Assembly: GCA_036508875.1 (NCBI GenBank) | Contig: DATCGP010000034.1 | Coordinates: 13,316 to 77,315 of the forward strand | From: PALSA-660 sp036508875 | Lineage (GTDB): Bacteria; Actinomycetota; Coriobacteriia; Anaerosomatales; PALSA-660 | Length of the DNA: 64,000 nucleotides | Direction of reading: 5' to 3' | Part shown: one piece after another, positions 38,155-46,419 of the stretch | Layout of the letters: every line of letters starts with the position of its first letter | Numbering within the stretch: position 1 is the stretch's first letter | Program-made: the position numbers and the translations under genes | The notes under the pieces: generated by a model | What the model was told of the DNA's origin: nothing | Databases searched by the model: none | What the model saw: only the letters and a program-made list of their open reading frames with translations

Positions 38155-39047
38155 TTGGCGCCCCCGAGGACCATCGTCCCGAACAGGAGCATGTAGTAGG
38201 TGACGACCGAGACCAGGATGAGTGAGTCGAACCGGTCCAGGAACCCACCGTGACCGGGCAGGAGCGTGCCCGAGTCCTTCGCGCCGACCTCGCGCTTGAG
38301 CCGGGACTCGGCCAGGTCGCCGAGAAGGGCCGCGATGGCGGCTACGGCGCCGGTGACCACGAACCACCACAGCGGCAGGTTCGCGGGCCGGATGAAGTAC
38401 CAGCCGGCGATCCACGCGCCGATCGTTCCGACCGATCCCGCTATGAAGCCTTCCCACGACTTGTTCGGGGAGATGTGCGGAGCCAGACGGTGCTTCCCGA
38501 TCGCCGAACCCACGAGATACGCGAAAACATCCATCGCCCAGACCCCGACCAGGATGACCAGCACGAGTTCGGCGCCGGAGTCCAGCACATGGATGAGCAC
38601 GAGGTGCGCGAGCGTGAACCCGACGTACACCGCGCCGAAGACCGTAGTGGAGGTGTCAGCCCCCCGGAACTGCTTGAACGCTATGTTCCACAGGACCGCC
38701 GCCACCACGAGGCCGCCCATCACGGCCGTCAGGCCGACCGCGCCCAATTCGCTCGAAGGAGGAGTTGCGGTGCCCGCATACAGCGCTGCGGCGATCGGCA
38801 TGGCGGCCGCTGCGACGACGCCGAACAGCTCGTTGGCGCGCCGGTGCTCGGACCGGGTCATGCGGTAGAACTCGCTGCCGCAGACCGCTGCGAGGACCGC
38901 CACGACCACCGCCCATCCCAGCGTGCCGCCCCACAGGTCTGCGGAGACGAGGACCACGCCCAGCGCCAGGGCTGTGAGAGTCCGGTAGGCGAAGCCCCTC
39001 AACTCGCGACGGTTGCGCATGTGCTGCCGTATCGGGGCGTCTCTCAT
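38151..39047 (-). CDS. cdsA: Phosphatidate cytidylyltransferase
   Basis: A 298-residue polytopic membrane enzyme that makes CDP-diacylglycerol, the precursor used by PgsA elsewhere in this window. The signature SRLKREVGAKDSG plus LPGHGGFLDRFDS near the C-terminus is complete, and seven or eight hydrophobic helices are visible. The ATG at 39047 overlaps the uppS stop as ATGA, and its stop overlaps dxr by four bases. The uppS-cdsA-dxr-rseP order is common to most bacteria. Confidence 0.95.
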   Translation of the reverse strand: MRDAPIRQHMRNRRELRGFAYRTLTALALGVVLVSADLWGGTLGWAVVVAVLAAVCGSEFYRMTRSEHRRANELFGVVAAAAMPIAAALYAGTATPPSSELGAVGLTAVMGGLVVAAVLWNIAFKQFRGADTSTTVFGAVYVGFTLAHLVLIHVLDSGAELVLVILVGVWAMDVFAYLVGSAIGKHRLAPHISPNKSWEGFIAGSVGTIGAWIAGWYFIRPANLPLWWFVVTGAVAAIAALLGDLAESRLKREVGAKDSGTLLPGHGGFLDRFDSLILVSVVTYYMLLFGTMVLGGAK

Positions 39048-39814
39048 CGGCCGCCGAACCTCCGGTCGCGCTGCTGGAAGTCGACGATCGCTTCGAGCAT
39101 GTCGTCCCGGCCGAAGTCCGGCCAGAGCGTCTCGGTGAGCACCATCTCGGTGTAGGCGACCTGCCACAGCAGGAAGTTCGAGAGGCGCATCTCGCCACTG
39201 GTGCGGACCAGGATGTCCGGGTCGGGGATGCCCGCGGTGTACAGGCGCGAGGCGACAGCGGCCTCATCGACGTCGCCGGGCGCCAGCGTGCCGGCGGCCA
39301 CGTCGCGCGCGATGGCTGCCGCGGCGTCGGCGATCTCGGTCCGGCCACCGTAGTTGAGTGCGATGACCAGATCGAGCCGGTCGTTGCCCGCGGTCCGCGC
39401 CATGCCGTCCGCGAACGACGTCTGGACCCGCTTCGACATCTCTTCGAGATGTCCGATGACGCGGACGCGCACTCCCCACTCCATCAGGTCGTCCATCTTG
39501 GCGAGCAGCACCTCTGCGAACAGGCCCATCAGGGTCCGGACCTCGGTGCGGGGACGCATCCAGTTCTCGGTGGAGAACGAATAGAGCGTCAGGTAGCGCA
39601 CCCCGCACTCGATGGCGCACGCGATCGCTTCCTCCACCGCCTGCGCGCCCGCACGGTGCCCCGCGGCGCGCGGCAGTCCCTTCGCGGTGGCCCAGCGCCC
39701 GTTCCCGTCCATGATGATGGCGACGTGCGCGGGTACACGGGCGCTATCCAGACGTGCGAACAGCGCCCGTCCCCGGTCCGAGGTGAAGTACTCCGTGGGC
39801 TGTGGCGTCGGCAT
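39044..39814 (-). CDS. uppS: Polyprenyl diphosphate synthase (UppS type)
   Basis: A 256-residue cis-prenyltransferase that extends farnesyl diphosphate to the undecaprenyl carrier, the lipid later recycled by UppP. HVAIIMDGNGRWA (residues 30-42) contains the essential D36; GHRAGAQAVEEAI, LTLYSFSTENW and the C-terminal LWQVAYTEMVLTETLWPDF are all present. It follows frr by nine bases and overlaps cdsA by four. The exact chain length of the product is inferred from the family. Confidence 0.95.
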   Translation of the reverse strand: MPTPQPTEYFTSDRGRALFARLDSARVPAHVAIIMDGNGRWATAKGLPRAAGHRAGAQAVEEAIACAIECGVRYLTLYSFSTENWMRPRTEVRTLMGLFAEVLLAKMDDLMEWGVRVRVIGHLEEMSKRVQTSFADGMARTAGNDRLDLVIALNYGGRTEIADAAAAIARDVAAGTLAPGDVDEAAVASRLYTAGIPDPDILVRTSGEMRLSNFLLWQVAYTEMVLTETLWPDFGRDDMLEAIVDFQQRDRRFGGR

Positions 39815-39823
39815 GAGCGGAGG

Positions 39824-40381
39824 CTAGACCTCCATGATCTCCTGCTCTTTGCGCTTGAGGAGGTCCTCGACACTCGCGATGAACGCGTCGGTCTTCTTCT
39901 GGACCTGCTCTTCGCCGCGGCGGGCGTCGTCCTCGCTCATCTCGCCGGCCTTGTCGGCCTTCTTGAAGGCGTCGTTGGCGTCACGACGGGCGTTGCGGAT
40001 GGCGACACGCGCCTGTTCGGCATAGCCGTGGCACAGCTTGACGAGTTCCCGGCGGCGCTCCTCGTTCAAGGCGGGGAACGGTACCCGGATGACGGTGCCG
40101 TCGTTGCTCGGGTTCAGACCGAGGTCGGAGGCGAGGATCGCCTTCTCCGCGAGCTTGAGGATCGACTTGTCGTACGGCGAGATCACGACGAGCTGCGGCT
40201 CCGGCGAGCTGACCGCCGCGAGCTGCAGCAGTGGGGTCTGGGTGCCGTAGTACTCCACGGTGAGCTTCTCGAAGATCGCTCCCGAGGCGCGTCCCGTGCG
40301 CACCGTCGTGAACTCATGCGAGAGCGCCGAGACGGCCTTGGTCATGCGCTCGTCGGCCTGCTTGATGATCGCTTCGGGCAT
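39824..40381 (-). CDS. frr: Ribosome recycling factor
   Basis: A 185-residue factor that splits post-termination ribosomes together with EF-G. The helical-bundle signature is intact from MTKAVSALSHEFTTVRTGRAS to the C-terminal KKADKAGEMSEDDARRGEEQVQKKTD. Length is exactly the family norm. The ATG at 40381 shares one base with the pyrH stop (TGATG), with AGAGGAGG six bases upstream. The pyrH-frr-uppS order is nearly universal. Confidence 0.97.
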   Translation of the reverse strand: MPEAIIKQADERMTKAVSALSHEFTTVRTGRASGAIFEKLTVEYYGTQTPLLQLAAVSSPEPQLVVISPYDKSILKLAEKAILASDLGLNPSNDGTVIRVPFPALNEERRRELVKLCHGYAEQARVAIRNARRDANDAFKKADKAGEMSEDDARRGEEQVQKKTDAFIASVEDLLKRKEQEIMEV

Positions 40382-41100
40382 CAGTTGCCTCCTCTGACGA
40401 TGGTGCCCACATGCTTGCCCTGGAGCGCGTGCACGATGTTGCCGTCGGTCGAGATGTTGAAGACGATGATCGGGAGGTCGTTGTCCATGGCCAGCGTGAC
40501 GGCGGTGCTGTCCATCACCTTCAGCTCGCGGCGCAAGACCTCCATGTAAGTGAGTTCGTCGAACTTGACCGCGTCCGGGTTCAGGCGCGGGTCGGAATCG
40601 TAGACCCCGTCCACCTTCGTCGCCTTCATGATGCAATCGGCGCCGATCTCCAGCGCGCGGAGAGCGGCGGTCGTGTCGGTGGTGAAGTACGGGTTGCCGG
40701 TGCCGGCCGCGAAGATCACGACGCGGCCCTTCTCCATATGCCGGATCGCGCGGCGCCGCACGTAGGGCTCCGCGACGGTGCTCATGGGGATCGCGGACAT
40801 GACTCGGGTGAACACCCCGGCCTTCTCGAGGTGGTCCTGAATGGCTAGGGCGTTCATGACCGTCGCAAGCATCCCGATGTAGTCCGCCTGGGCGCGGTCC
40901 ATGCCCTTGGCGGACGCCGCGACGCCGCGGAAGATGTTGCCGCCGCCGACAACGATGGCTATCTCGACTCCCGCCTCACGCGCGGTGCGCACCTGTACCG
41001 CGAGGTCGTCGATGATCGCCGGGTCGATGCCGTAGCCGACGTCACCCATGAGGGCCTCGCCGGAAAGCTTCAGAAGTACGCGCTTGAATCGTGGCGCCAT
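40381..41100 (-). CDS. pyrH: UMP kinase
   Basis: A 239-residue amino-acid-kinase-fold enzyme that phosphorylates UMP and is usually controlled by GTP and UTP. LLKLSGEALMG, VVGGGNIFRG and the late FAAGTGNPYFTTDTTAALRA with KATKVDGVYDSDPR are diagnostic. I chose ATG 41100 because GGGGGAG lies nine bases upstream; earlier in-frame codons at 41118 (ATG) and 41130 (GTG) lack ribosome sites and precede the conserved part. It is 100 bases after tsf. Confidence 0.95.
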   Translation of the reverse strand: MAPRFKRVLLKLSGEALMGDVGYGIDPAIIDDLAVQVRTAREAGVEIAIVVGGGNIFRGVAASAKGMDRAQADYIGMLATVMNALAIQDHLEKAGVFTRVMSAIPMSTVAEPYVRRRAIRHMEKGRVVIFAAGTGNPYFTTDTTAALRALEIGADCIMKATKVDGVYDSDPRLNPDAVKFDELTYMEVLRRELKVMDSTAVTLAMDNDLPIIVFNISTDGNIVHALQGKHVGTIVRGGN

Positions 41101-41200
41101 GCCGGGCTTCTCCCCCATCGGTTCCGTCACATATCCGAACGATTCGCTCCCGCGTCGAGCGGTGCGGACCGCCCCGTTTGCTGTGCCGTTGATTATGCGG

Positions 41201-42103
41201 TCACTCGGCAGCCGTGACGCCTTCGCCGAGAACGAACCTGTCGAAAGCGACGATCTCGAGCTTGGAGCCGACGGCCTTCGAGGCCTCGGCGACGAGCTGC
41301 TCGACGCTCTTGTCGGGGTCCTTGACGAAGCCCTGCTCGAGCAGGCAGACCTGCTTGTAGAAAAGCTTCTCCAGCTTGCCGTTGGCGATCTTCTCGAGCA
41401 TCGCCTCGGGCTTGCCGGACTCGGCGGCCTGGGCCTTGTAGATGTTCATCTCGTGCTCGACGGTCGCCGGCGGAAGGGTCTCGCGCGATACGCACAGCGG
41501 GCTTGCGGCCGCGATATGCATCGACACGTCCTTCGCCAGAGCGAGGACCTCGGGGCGGCTGGAGTCGGCGCCGGCGATCTCGACCATGACACCGATGCGG
41601 CCGAGGCCGTGGATGTACGAACCGATGACGCCGTTGCTGACCGCCTCGTAGCGTACGAAACGGGACACGCCCATGTTCTCGCCGAGCTTGCCCACGAGCT
41701 CGCCGAGCGCCTGCTCGACGGTCAGGCTCGGGTTGCGCTTCCACTGCTGAGACATGAGCGCGGCGCCACCCTCACGGATGCCGTCGGGGGCGTCGACCGC
41801 CACCTGCTCAGCGACGGCTGCGGCGAACGTCTGGAACTCTGCGTTGCGTGCCACGAAGTCGGTCTCGCAGTTCACCTCTACGAGAGCGCCGACGCGGCCG
41901 TTCTCAGAAGTCCACGATGACACGAGGCCCTCGTTGGTTGCCCGACCTGCCTTCTTGGCCAGGTCCGCAAGGCCCTTGGTGCGCAGGATGTCGACGGCGG
42001 TCTCCAGATTGCCGTTGCACTCCTCGAGTGCCTTCTTGCAGTCCATCATGCCGGCGCCCGTGATCTCACGGAGCTCCTTGACCTGTGCGGCGGTGATCGC
42101 CAT
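41201..42103 (-). CDS. tsf: Translation elongation factor Ts
   Basis: A 300-residue nucleotide-exchange factor for EF-Tu. The UBA-like N-terminus with VKELREITGAGMMDCKKALEE, the NCETDFVARN motif and the duplicated core with VEIAGADSSRPEVLALAKDVSMH are present. I chose ATG 42103, which has AAGGAG nine bases upstream. It follows rpsB by 90 bases, the standard arrangement, and precedes pyrH. Confidence 0.97.
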   Translation of the reverse strand: MAITAAQVKELREITGAGMMDCKKALEECNGNLETAVDILRTKGLADLAKKAGRATNEGLVSSWTSENGRVGALVEVNCETDFVARNAEFQTFAAAVAEQVAVDAPDGIREGGAALMSQQWKRNPSLTVEQALGELVGKLGENMGVSRFVRYEAVSNGVIGSYIHGLGRIGVMVEIAGADSSRPEVLALAKDVSMHIAAASPLCVSRETLPPATVEHEMNIYKAQAAESGKPEAMLEKIANGKLEKLFYKQVCLLEQGFVKDPDKSVEQLVAEASKAVGSKLEIVAFDRFVLGEGVTAAE

Positions 42104-42193
42104 GTTCATCCACTCCTTCACATCCGCGCGTCCCCTCCGGGGACCTCCGGAGCGCCGCGCAGGCGGTGTACGTGTTCGTGTAGTGCTTTCCCT

Positions 42194-43084
42194 CTACGCC
42201 TCGGGAGTCTCGACGCTCTCGACGGTCTCGTCCGCGACCTCGGCGACGGTCTCTTCGACGGTCACAGGCGCGACCTCGATGGCCTCGTCGGCCACAGGCG
42301 CTTCGACGACCGACTCAACGGCCGGCTCGGCGACGACCGGCGCCACGTCGGCGGCCGCGGCGGGTGCCGCGGCCGGGGCCTCCTTCGCTTCCGTGGGAGC
42401 GAAGACCTCGCGGCCCTCGATGGCAGCGTTGGCGATGACGTGCGTGATCAGGTTGACCGAGCGGATCGCGTCGTCGTTGCCCGGGATCACGTAGTCGACC
42501 TCGTCAGGGTCGCAGTTGGTGTCGATGAGCCCGATGATCGGGATGCGCAGACGGCGCGCCTCGGCCACGGCGATCGCCTCGCGCTTGGTGTCGATGATGA
42601 AGACGGCGCGGGGCAGTTCCTGCATCTCGCGGATGCCGGTGAGGTTGATCTGCAGCTTCGAGAGCTCGCCGCGCAGCTTCAGGGCTTCCTTCTTCGGGAG
42701 CGACGCCATGCGGCCGTCGGCTTCCATCGCCTCGAGCTGGGTCATGCGGGCGATCCGCTTGCGCATGGTGACCCAGTTCGTCAGCATGCCGCCAAGCCAG
42801 CGCTGGCTCACGAAGGGCATCCCGGCGCGGGCGGCCTCGGTCTCGACGGCTTCCTGTGCCTGCTTCTTGGTGCCGATGAGCATGATCGTGCCGCCCTGCG
42901 CAGTGAGGTTGCGCACGAACCTGTAGGTGGCGTCGATCTCACGAAGAGAGCGCTGGAGGTCGAGGATGTAGATGCCGTTACGCTCGGTGAAGATGTACGG
43001 CTTCATCTTCGGGTTCCAGCGGCGTGTCTGGTGTCCGAAGTGGACGCCAGCTTCGAGCAGGTCCTTCATTGCGACGACGGGCAT
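42194..43084 (-). CDS. rpsB: 30S ribosomal protein S2 with acidic C-terminal tail
   Basis: A 296-residue S2. The core (1-230) has KDLLEAGVHFGHQTRRWNPKM, FVSQRWLGGMLTNW, and the late IDTNCDPDEVDYVIPGNDDAIRS, all typical. Residues 231-296 form a low-complexity tail of Ala, Val, Glu and Pro that is strongly acidic and not needed for the fold. The ATG at 43084 follows AAGGAGG. A leader of about 145 bases separates it from a promoter-like site; S2 commonly controls its own operon. Confidence 0.97.
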   Translation of the reverse strand: MPVVAMKDLLEAGVHFGHQTRRWNPKMKPYIFTERNGIYILDLQRSLREIDATYRFVRNLTAQGGTIMLIGTKKQAQEAVETEAARAGMPFVSQRWLGGMLTNWVTMRKRIARMTQLEAMEADGRMASLPKKEALKLRGELSKLQINLTGIREMQELPRAVFIIDTKREAIAVAEARRLRIPIIGLIDTNCDPDEVDYVIPGNDDAIRSVNLITHVIANAAIEGREVFAPTEAKEAPAAAPAAAADVAPVVAEPAVESVVEAPVADEAIEVAPVTVEETVAEVADETVESVETPEA

Positions 43085-43228
43085 GGCAAAGCCTCCTTCA
43101 TTCCTGGTTCATCCTCCGCCCGGAGGCCTGTCGCCAAATCGACCCCGCTTCGCGACCCGACCTCCGAACCTGGGAGGAAGGGCACCGCGCGCCGCGGACC
43201 TGCGGGCGTGTGTATTGAGAGCTGGCGT

Positions 43229-43234
43229 AGTGTA
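43229..43234 (-). promoter_or_regulatory. Candidate extended -10 promoter of rpsB
   Basis: Minus strand TGC followed by TACACT (43229-43234), just downstream of the whiG stop and about 145 bases before rpsB. No -35 is recognisable, as can be the case with extended -10 promoters. The rpsO promoter also has TGC before its -10. Confidence 0.45.
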
Positions 43235-43255
43235 GCAGACGCGCGCCGTTCCCGG

Positions 43256-44041
43256 CTAGGCCAGGACTCCCTGCGCCGCATGGAGGCGTGCGCGCAAGCG
43301 CAGCACCGCCTTCGTGTGCATCTGGCTGACCCTGGACTCGGTCACGCCGAGGACGCGGCCGATCTCCTTGAGCGAGAGTCCCTCGTAGTAGTAGAGCGCG
43401 ATGACGGTGCGTTCGCGGTCGGTCAGGTGCTCTATCGCCTGCGCGAGGATCACCTTCATCTCCTCCGCCTCGAACGTCTCGACCGGGTTCTCGGCGTTGT
43501 CGTCGGCGATCGAGGTGGCATCGGGACGATCGTCCGACTCGGTGCCGGTCCCCCACAGGTCCTCGAAGCTCACGACAAAGGTGTAGGAGAGCTTCGTGTA
43601 CGTCTCCTGAAGGTCGCTGAAAGAGATCCCGAGCTCGTCAGCGACCTCCTGATCCTCGGGAGTGCGCATCAGCTTGGTCTCGAGCGTCACGATCGCCCGC
43701 TCGATGTCGCGTGCGCGCGAGCGGACGCTGCGCGGGACCCAGTCGAGCGCGCGCAGCTCGTCGATGATCGCTCCGCGGATGCGCGAGATCGCGTACGTCT
43801 CGAACTTGAAGCCGCGGTCGGGCTCGAACTTCTCCAGCGCGTCGATGAGGCCGAAGATGCCGTACGAGATGAGATCGGCGTTCTCGACCGAGTTCGGAAG
43901 GCCCGTGGCTATGCGGCCGGCGACGAACTTGACCAGCGGCGAGTAGTTCAGGATGAGCTGTTCGAGTGCGAACTCGTCCCGAGTCGACTCGAAGCGGTCC
44001 CAGAGCGTCTCCAGGTCGACCTGCTGCTCAGGATGCTTCAT
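43256..44041 (-). CDS. whiG: FliA/WhiG family RNA polymerase sigma factor
   Basis: A 261-residue sigma-28-type factor with region 2 (LILNYSPLVKFVAGRIATGLP; DLISYGIFGLIDALEKFEP; FETYAISRIRGAIIDELRALDWVPRS), region 3, and region 4 (LTDRERTVIALYYYEGLSLKEIGRVLGVTESRVSQMH). In Streptomyces WhiG drives sporulation genes and sits near rpsB as here; in flagellated bacteria FliA drives motility genes. Which applies cannot be told from this window. It is 34 bases after xerC. Confidence 0.92.
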   Translation of the reverse strand: MKHPEQQVDLETLWDRFESTRDEFALEQLILNYSPLVKFVAGRIATGLPNSVENADLISYGIFGLIDALEKFEPDRGFKFETYAISRIRGAIIDELRALDWVPRSVRSRARDIERAIVTLETKLMRTPEDQEVADELGISFSDLQETYTKLSYTFVVSFEDLWGTGTESDDRPDATSIADDNAENPVETFEAEEMKVILAQAIEHLTDRERTVIALYYYEGLSLKEIGRVLGVTESRVSQMHTKAVLRLRARLHAAQGVLA

Positions 44042-44075
44042 CGCTCAGGACAACTTCCGTCGAGGGCCGGGGACT

Positions 44076-44975
44076 TCAGGCACGAGGGTGCGCATCGTGA
44101 TGGACGCGTTGCAGGCGCTGGACCCCGAGGTGAGTGTAAATCTGGGTGGTGGACAGGGCAACATGGCCCAGCAGGTCCTGGACCGACCGTAGGTCCGCTC
44201 CCGCTTCGAGCAGGTGCGTGGCGAACGTGTGGCGCAAGGTGTGAGGGGTGACCCCCGAGACGACTCCGAGCGTCCGCAGATGGCCGGCGAGCATCCTGCG
44301 GACTCCCCCGTCCGTCAGGCGCGTGCCGCTGCGGTTGAGGAAGAGGGCGGGCTCCGTAGGGGCCGGATTCAGCGCCGGCCGGCCCGACCGCAGGTACGCG
44401 GCCACGCGGGCCAGCGCCTCGCGGTGCAGCGGCAGGATCCGTTGCTTGTCGCCCTTGCCGGTGACCTTCACCTGGCCGGCGGAACCGTCGACGTCCGCGA
44501 TATCGATGCCGACCAGCTCGCTGACGCGTGCGCCTGTCGCGTACAGCATCTCGAGGATCGCGCGGTCGCGCAGGCCGCGCGGCGTGTCCGCGTCCGGCGT
44601 GTCGAGCAGCGCGTTGAGGATGTCGGTGGGCACAAGCCTCGGAAGCCGCGCGTCGAGCTTCGGCGTGGCGATCACGGAGGCCGCGTCGGTGGTGATGACG
44701 CCTTCCCGGTTGAGGTAGGCGAACAGAGAGCGAACGGACGAGAGGCGCCGCGCGATCGTGCGTCGGGAGTACTTGGCTTGGTCGAGTTCGGAGAGGTAGC
44801 GGCGCAAGGCGCGCGGATCGTCGCCGAGGGGGTCGCTCCCGCTTCGCTCCGCCCACTCCAGGTAGCGGGCAAGGTCCGAGGAGTAAGCGCGTACAGTGTT
44901 CGGCGAGACGTTGCGCTCGGTGCGCAGGTACTGAAGGAAGCGGTCGACCGCCACCGACGCGTCGATGCTGCTCAT
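44076..44975 (-). CDS. xerC: Tyrosine recombinase XerC/XerD
   Basis: A 299-residue site-specific recombinase that resolves chromosome dimers. The N-terminal SAM-like DNA-binding domain is followed by the catalytic domain with R150 (GARVSEL), K174, H245 and R248 (HTLRHTFATH), H271 (LLGHVALSTTQIY) and the nucleophile Y280, so all six catalytic residues are present. The ATG at 44975 overlaps the trmFO stop as ATGA. XerC or XerD cannot be settled by sequence alone; the position next to trmFO matches xerC in Gram-positives. Confidence 0.93.
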   Translation of the reverse strand: MSSIDASVAVDRFLQYLRTERNVSPNTVRAYSSDLARYLEWAERSGSDPLGDDPRALRRYLSELDQAKYSRRTIARRLSSVRSLFAYLNREGVITTDAASVIATPKLDARLPRLVPTDILNALLDTPDADTPRGLRDRAILEMLYATGARVSELVGIDIADVDGSAGQVKVTGKGDKQRILPLHREALARVAAYLRSGRPALNPAPTEPALFLNRSGTRLTDGGVRRMLAGHLRTLGVVSGVTPHTLRHTFATHLLEAGADLRSVQDLLGHVALSTTQIYTHLGVQRLQRVHHDAHPRA

Positions 44976-46354
44976 CGCCCCTCGCTCCAGTCAAGGACGG
45001 TCGAGGCCTTCACGCGCACCTTGGCGATCTCGAGGGACTCGTGCTCGGCGAGCCAGGACTCCAGCGAGTCGGAGCCCCGCGCCGCATATGCAGCGTAGCG
45101 CTCGCGCTTCCCATTGATGCGTGGGACCGGCGCGGGAAGCAGACCGAAGTTGACGTGCATCGGCTGATAGGACTCGGTCGCGGGATCGGTCGCGTAGCCG
45201 AGCAACGAGCCCAGGACTGTCTCTGGCGGCAGGACGACAGGGCCGGCGCCGCTGCGCGCAGCGACGAGCCCGAGGGCCGCGACGAGCCCGGACGCGGCCG
45301 CCTCGAGGTACCCCTCGGTCCCCGACAGTTGGCCCGCAAGGCGCACGCGCGGCTGGTCGCGGAGCGCGAGGTCCGAGGTCAGCAGGCGCGGCGCGTCGAT
45401 GAAGGTGTTGCGGTGCATCACGCCATAGCGCAGGAACGTCGCTCCCTCCAGTCCGGGGATCATCCCGAAGACGCGGCGCTGCTCTGGAAACGTGAGGTTC
45501 GTCTGGAAGCCCACGAGGTTGTAGGCGGTCTGCGCGCGGTTCTCGCAACGGAGCTGGACGACCGCGTGCGGGCGATGGCCGGTGGCGGGGTCGGTCAGGC
45601 CGACCGGCTTCATCGGTCCGAACCTCAGCGCGTCGCGACCCCGGCGGGCGATCTCCTCGACCGGCAGGCACGCATGGAAGAGGTCGCCGCTCTCGAAGTT
45701 CTTGGCGTGGACGCGCTCGGCCGCGAGCAACGCGTCCACGAATGCCTCGTAGGCATCGCGGTCGAGCGGGCAGTTCAGGTAGTCGGCGCCCTCGCCCTTG
45801 CCGTAGCGCGACTCGGCGAAGCAGACCCCGCGGTCGATGTCGGCGGCTTCCACGATCGGCGCGGCGGCGTCGTAGAACGCAAGACGATCGCCGCCCACGA
45901 GCGCGGACAGGGCGTTCTCCAAGGCGGGCTCGGTGAGCGGGCCGGTGGCCACGATGACGTCACCGGCCGGGACGGAAGCGGCGACCTCGTGGACGACCTC
46001 GATGAGCGGGAGCGACTCGATCGCGCGGGTGAGCAGAGTGGCGAAGGCGGCACGATCGACCGCCAGCGCGCCTCCTGCGGCGACAGCGGTGGCGCGGGCG
46101 CAGGCGAGCACGATGCTGCCGAACCCGGCCAGCTCGCGCTTGAGCATGCCCGCTGCGGTCGTCGGATCGTCGGACTTGAGCGAGTTCGAGCAGACGAGCT
46201 CGCCGAGCAGGCCGGTATGGTGCGCGGGCGACTGGTGGCCGGGCCGCATCTCGATAAGGCGCACCGGGACGCCACGCGCTGCGAGCTGGAACGCCGCCTC
46301 GCTGCCGGCGAGCCCTCCGCCTATGACCGTCACGCGATCGTTCACCGTGCTCAA
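44972..46354 (-). CDS. trmFO: Methylenetetrahydrofolate--tRNA-(uracil-5-)-methyltransferase TrmFO
   Basis: A 460-residue flavoprotein that makes m5U54 in tRNA using methylenetetrahydrofolate. The FAD loop VTVIGGGLAGSEAA is at the N-terminus, GELVCSNSLKSD carries a conserved cysteine, and RFGPMKPVGLTDP and YNLVGFQTNLTFPEQ are family blocks. I chose TTG 46354 as start, with GGAAGG six bases upstream. In most Gram-positives topA separates dprA and trmFO; here dprA is directly upstream. The stop overlaps xerC by four bases. Confidence 0.94.
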   Translation of the reverse strand: MSTVNDRVTVIGGGLAGSEAAFQLAARGVPVRLIEMRPGHQSPAHHTGLLGELVCSNSLKSDDPTTAAGMLKRELAGFGSIVLACARATAVAAGGALAVDRAAFATLLTRAIESLPLIEVVHEVAASVPAGDVIVATGPLTEPALENALSALVGGDRLAFYDAAAPIVEAADIDRGVCFAESRYGKGEGADYLNCPLDRDAYEAFVDALLAAERVHAKNFESGDLFHACLPVEEIARRGRDALRFGPMKPVGLTDPATGHRPHAVVQLRCENRAQTAYNLVGFQTNLTFPEQRRVFGMIPGLEGATFLRYGVMHRNTFIDAPRLLTSDLALRDQPRVRLAGQLSGTEGYLEAAASGLVAALGLVAARSGAGPVVLPPETVLGSLLGYATDPATESYQPMHVNFGLLPAPVPRINGKRERYAAYAARGSDSLESWLAEHESLEIAKVRVKASTVLDWSEGR

Positions 46355-46419
46355 GTGGCGCCTTCCGGTCTCGGAGGTCGCGGAGGATGGTGGGCCGCGG
46401 ACCCGGTGCGATTGTAGCG

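Noticed and set aside
44076..44975. The tyrosine recombinase as a phage or island integrase
   Set aside because: Length, complete Xer catalytic set, four-base overlap with trmFO and the lack of phage genes or attachment repeats fit the chromosomal Xer recombinase.
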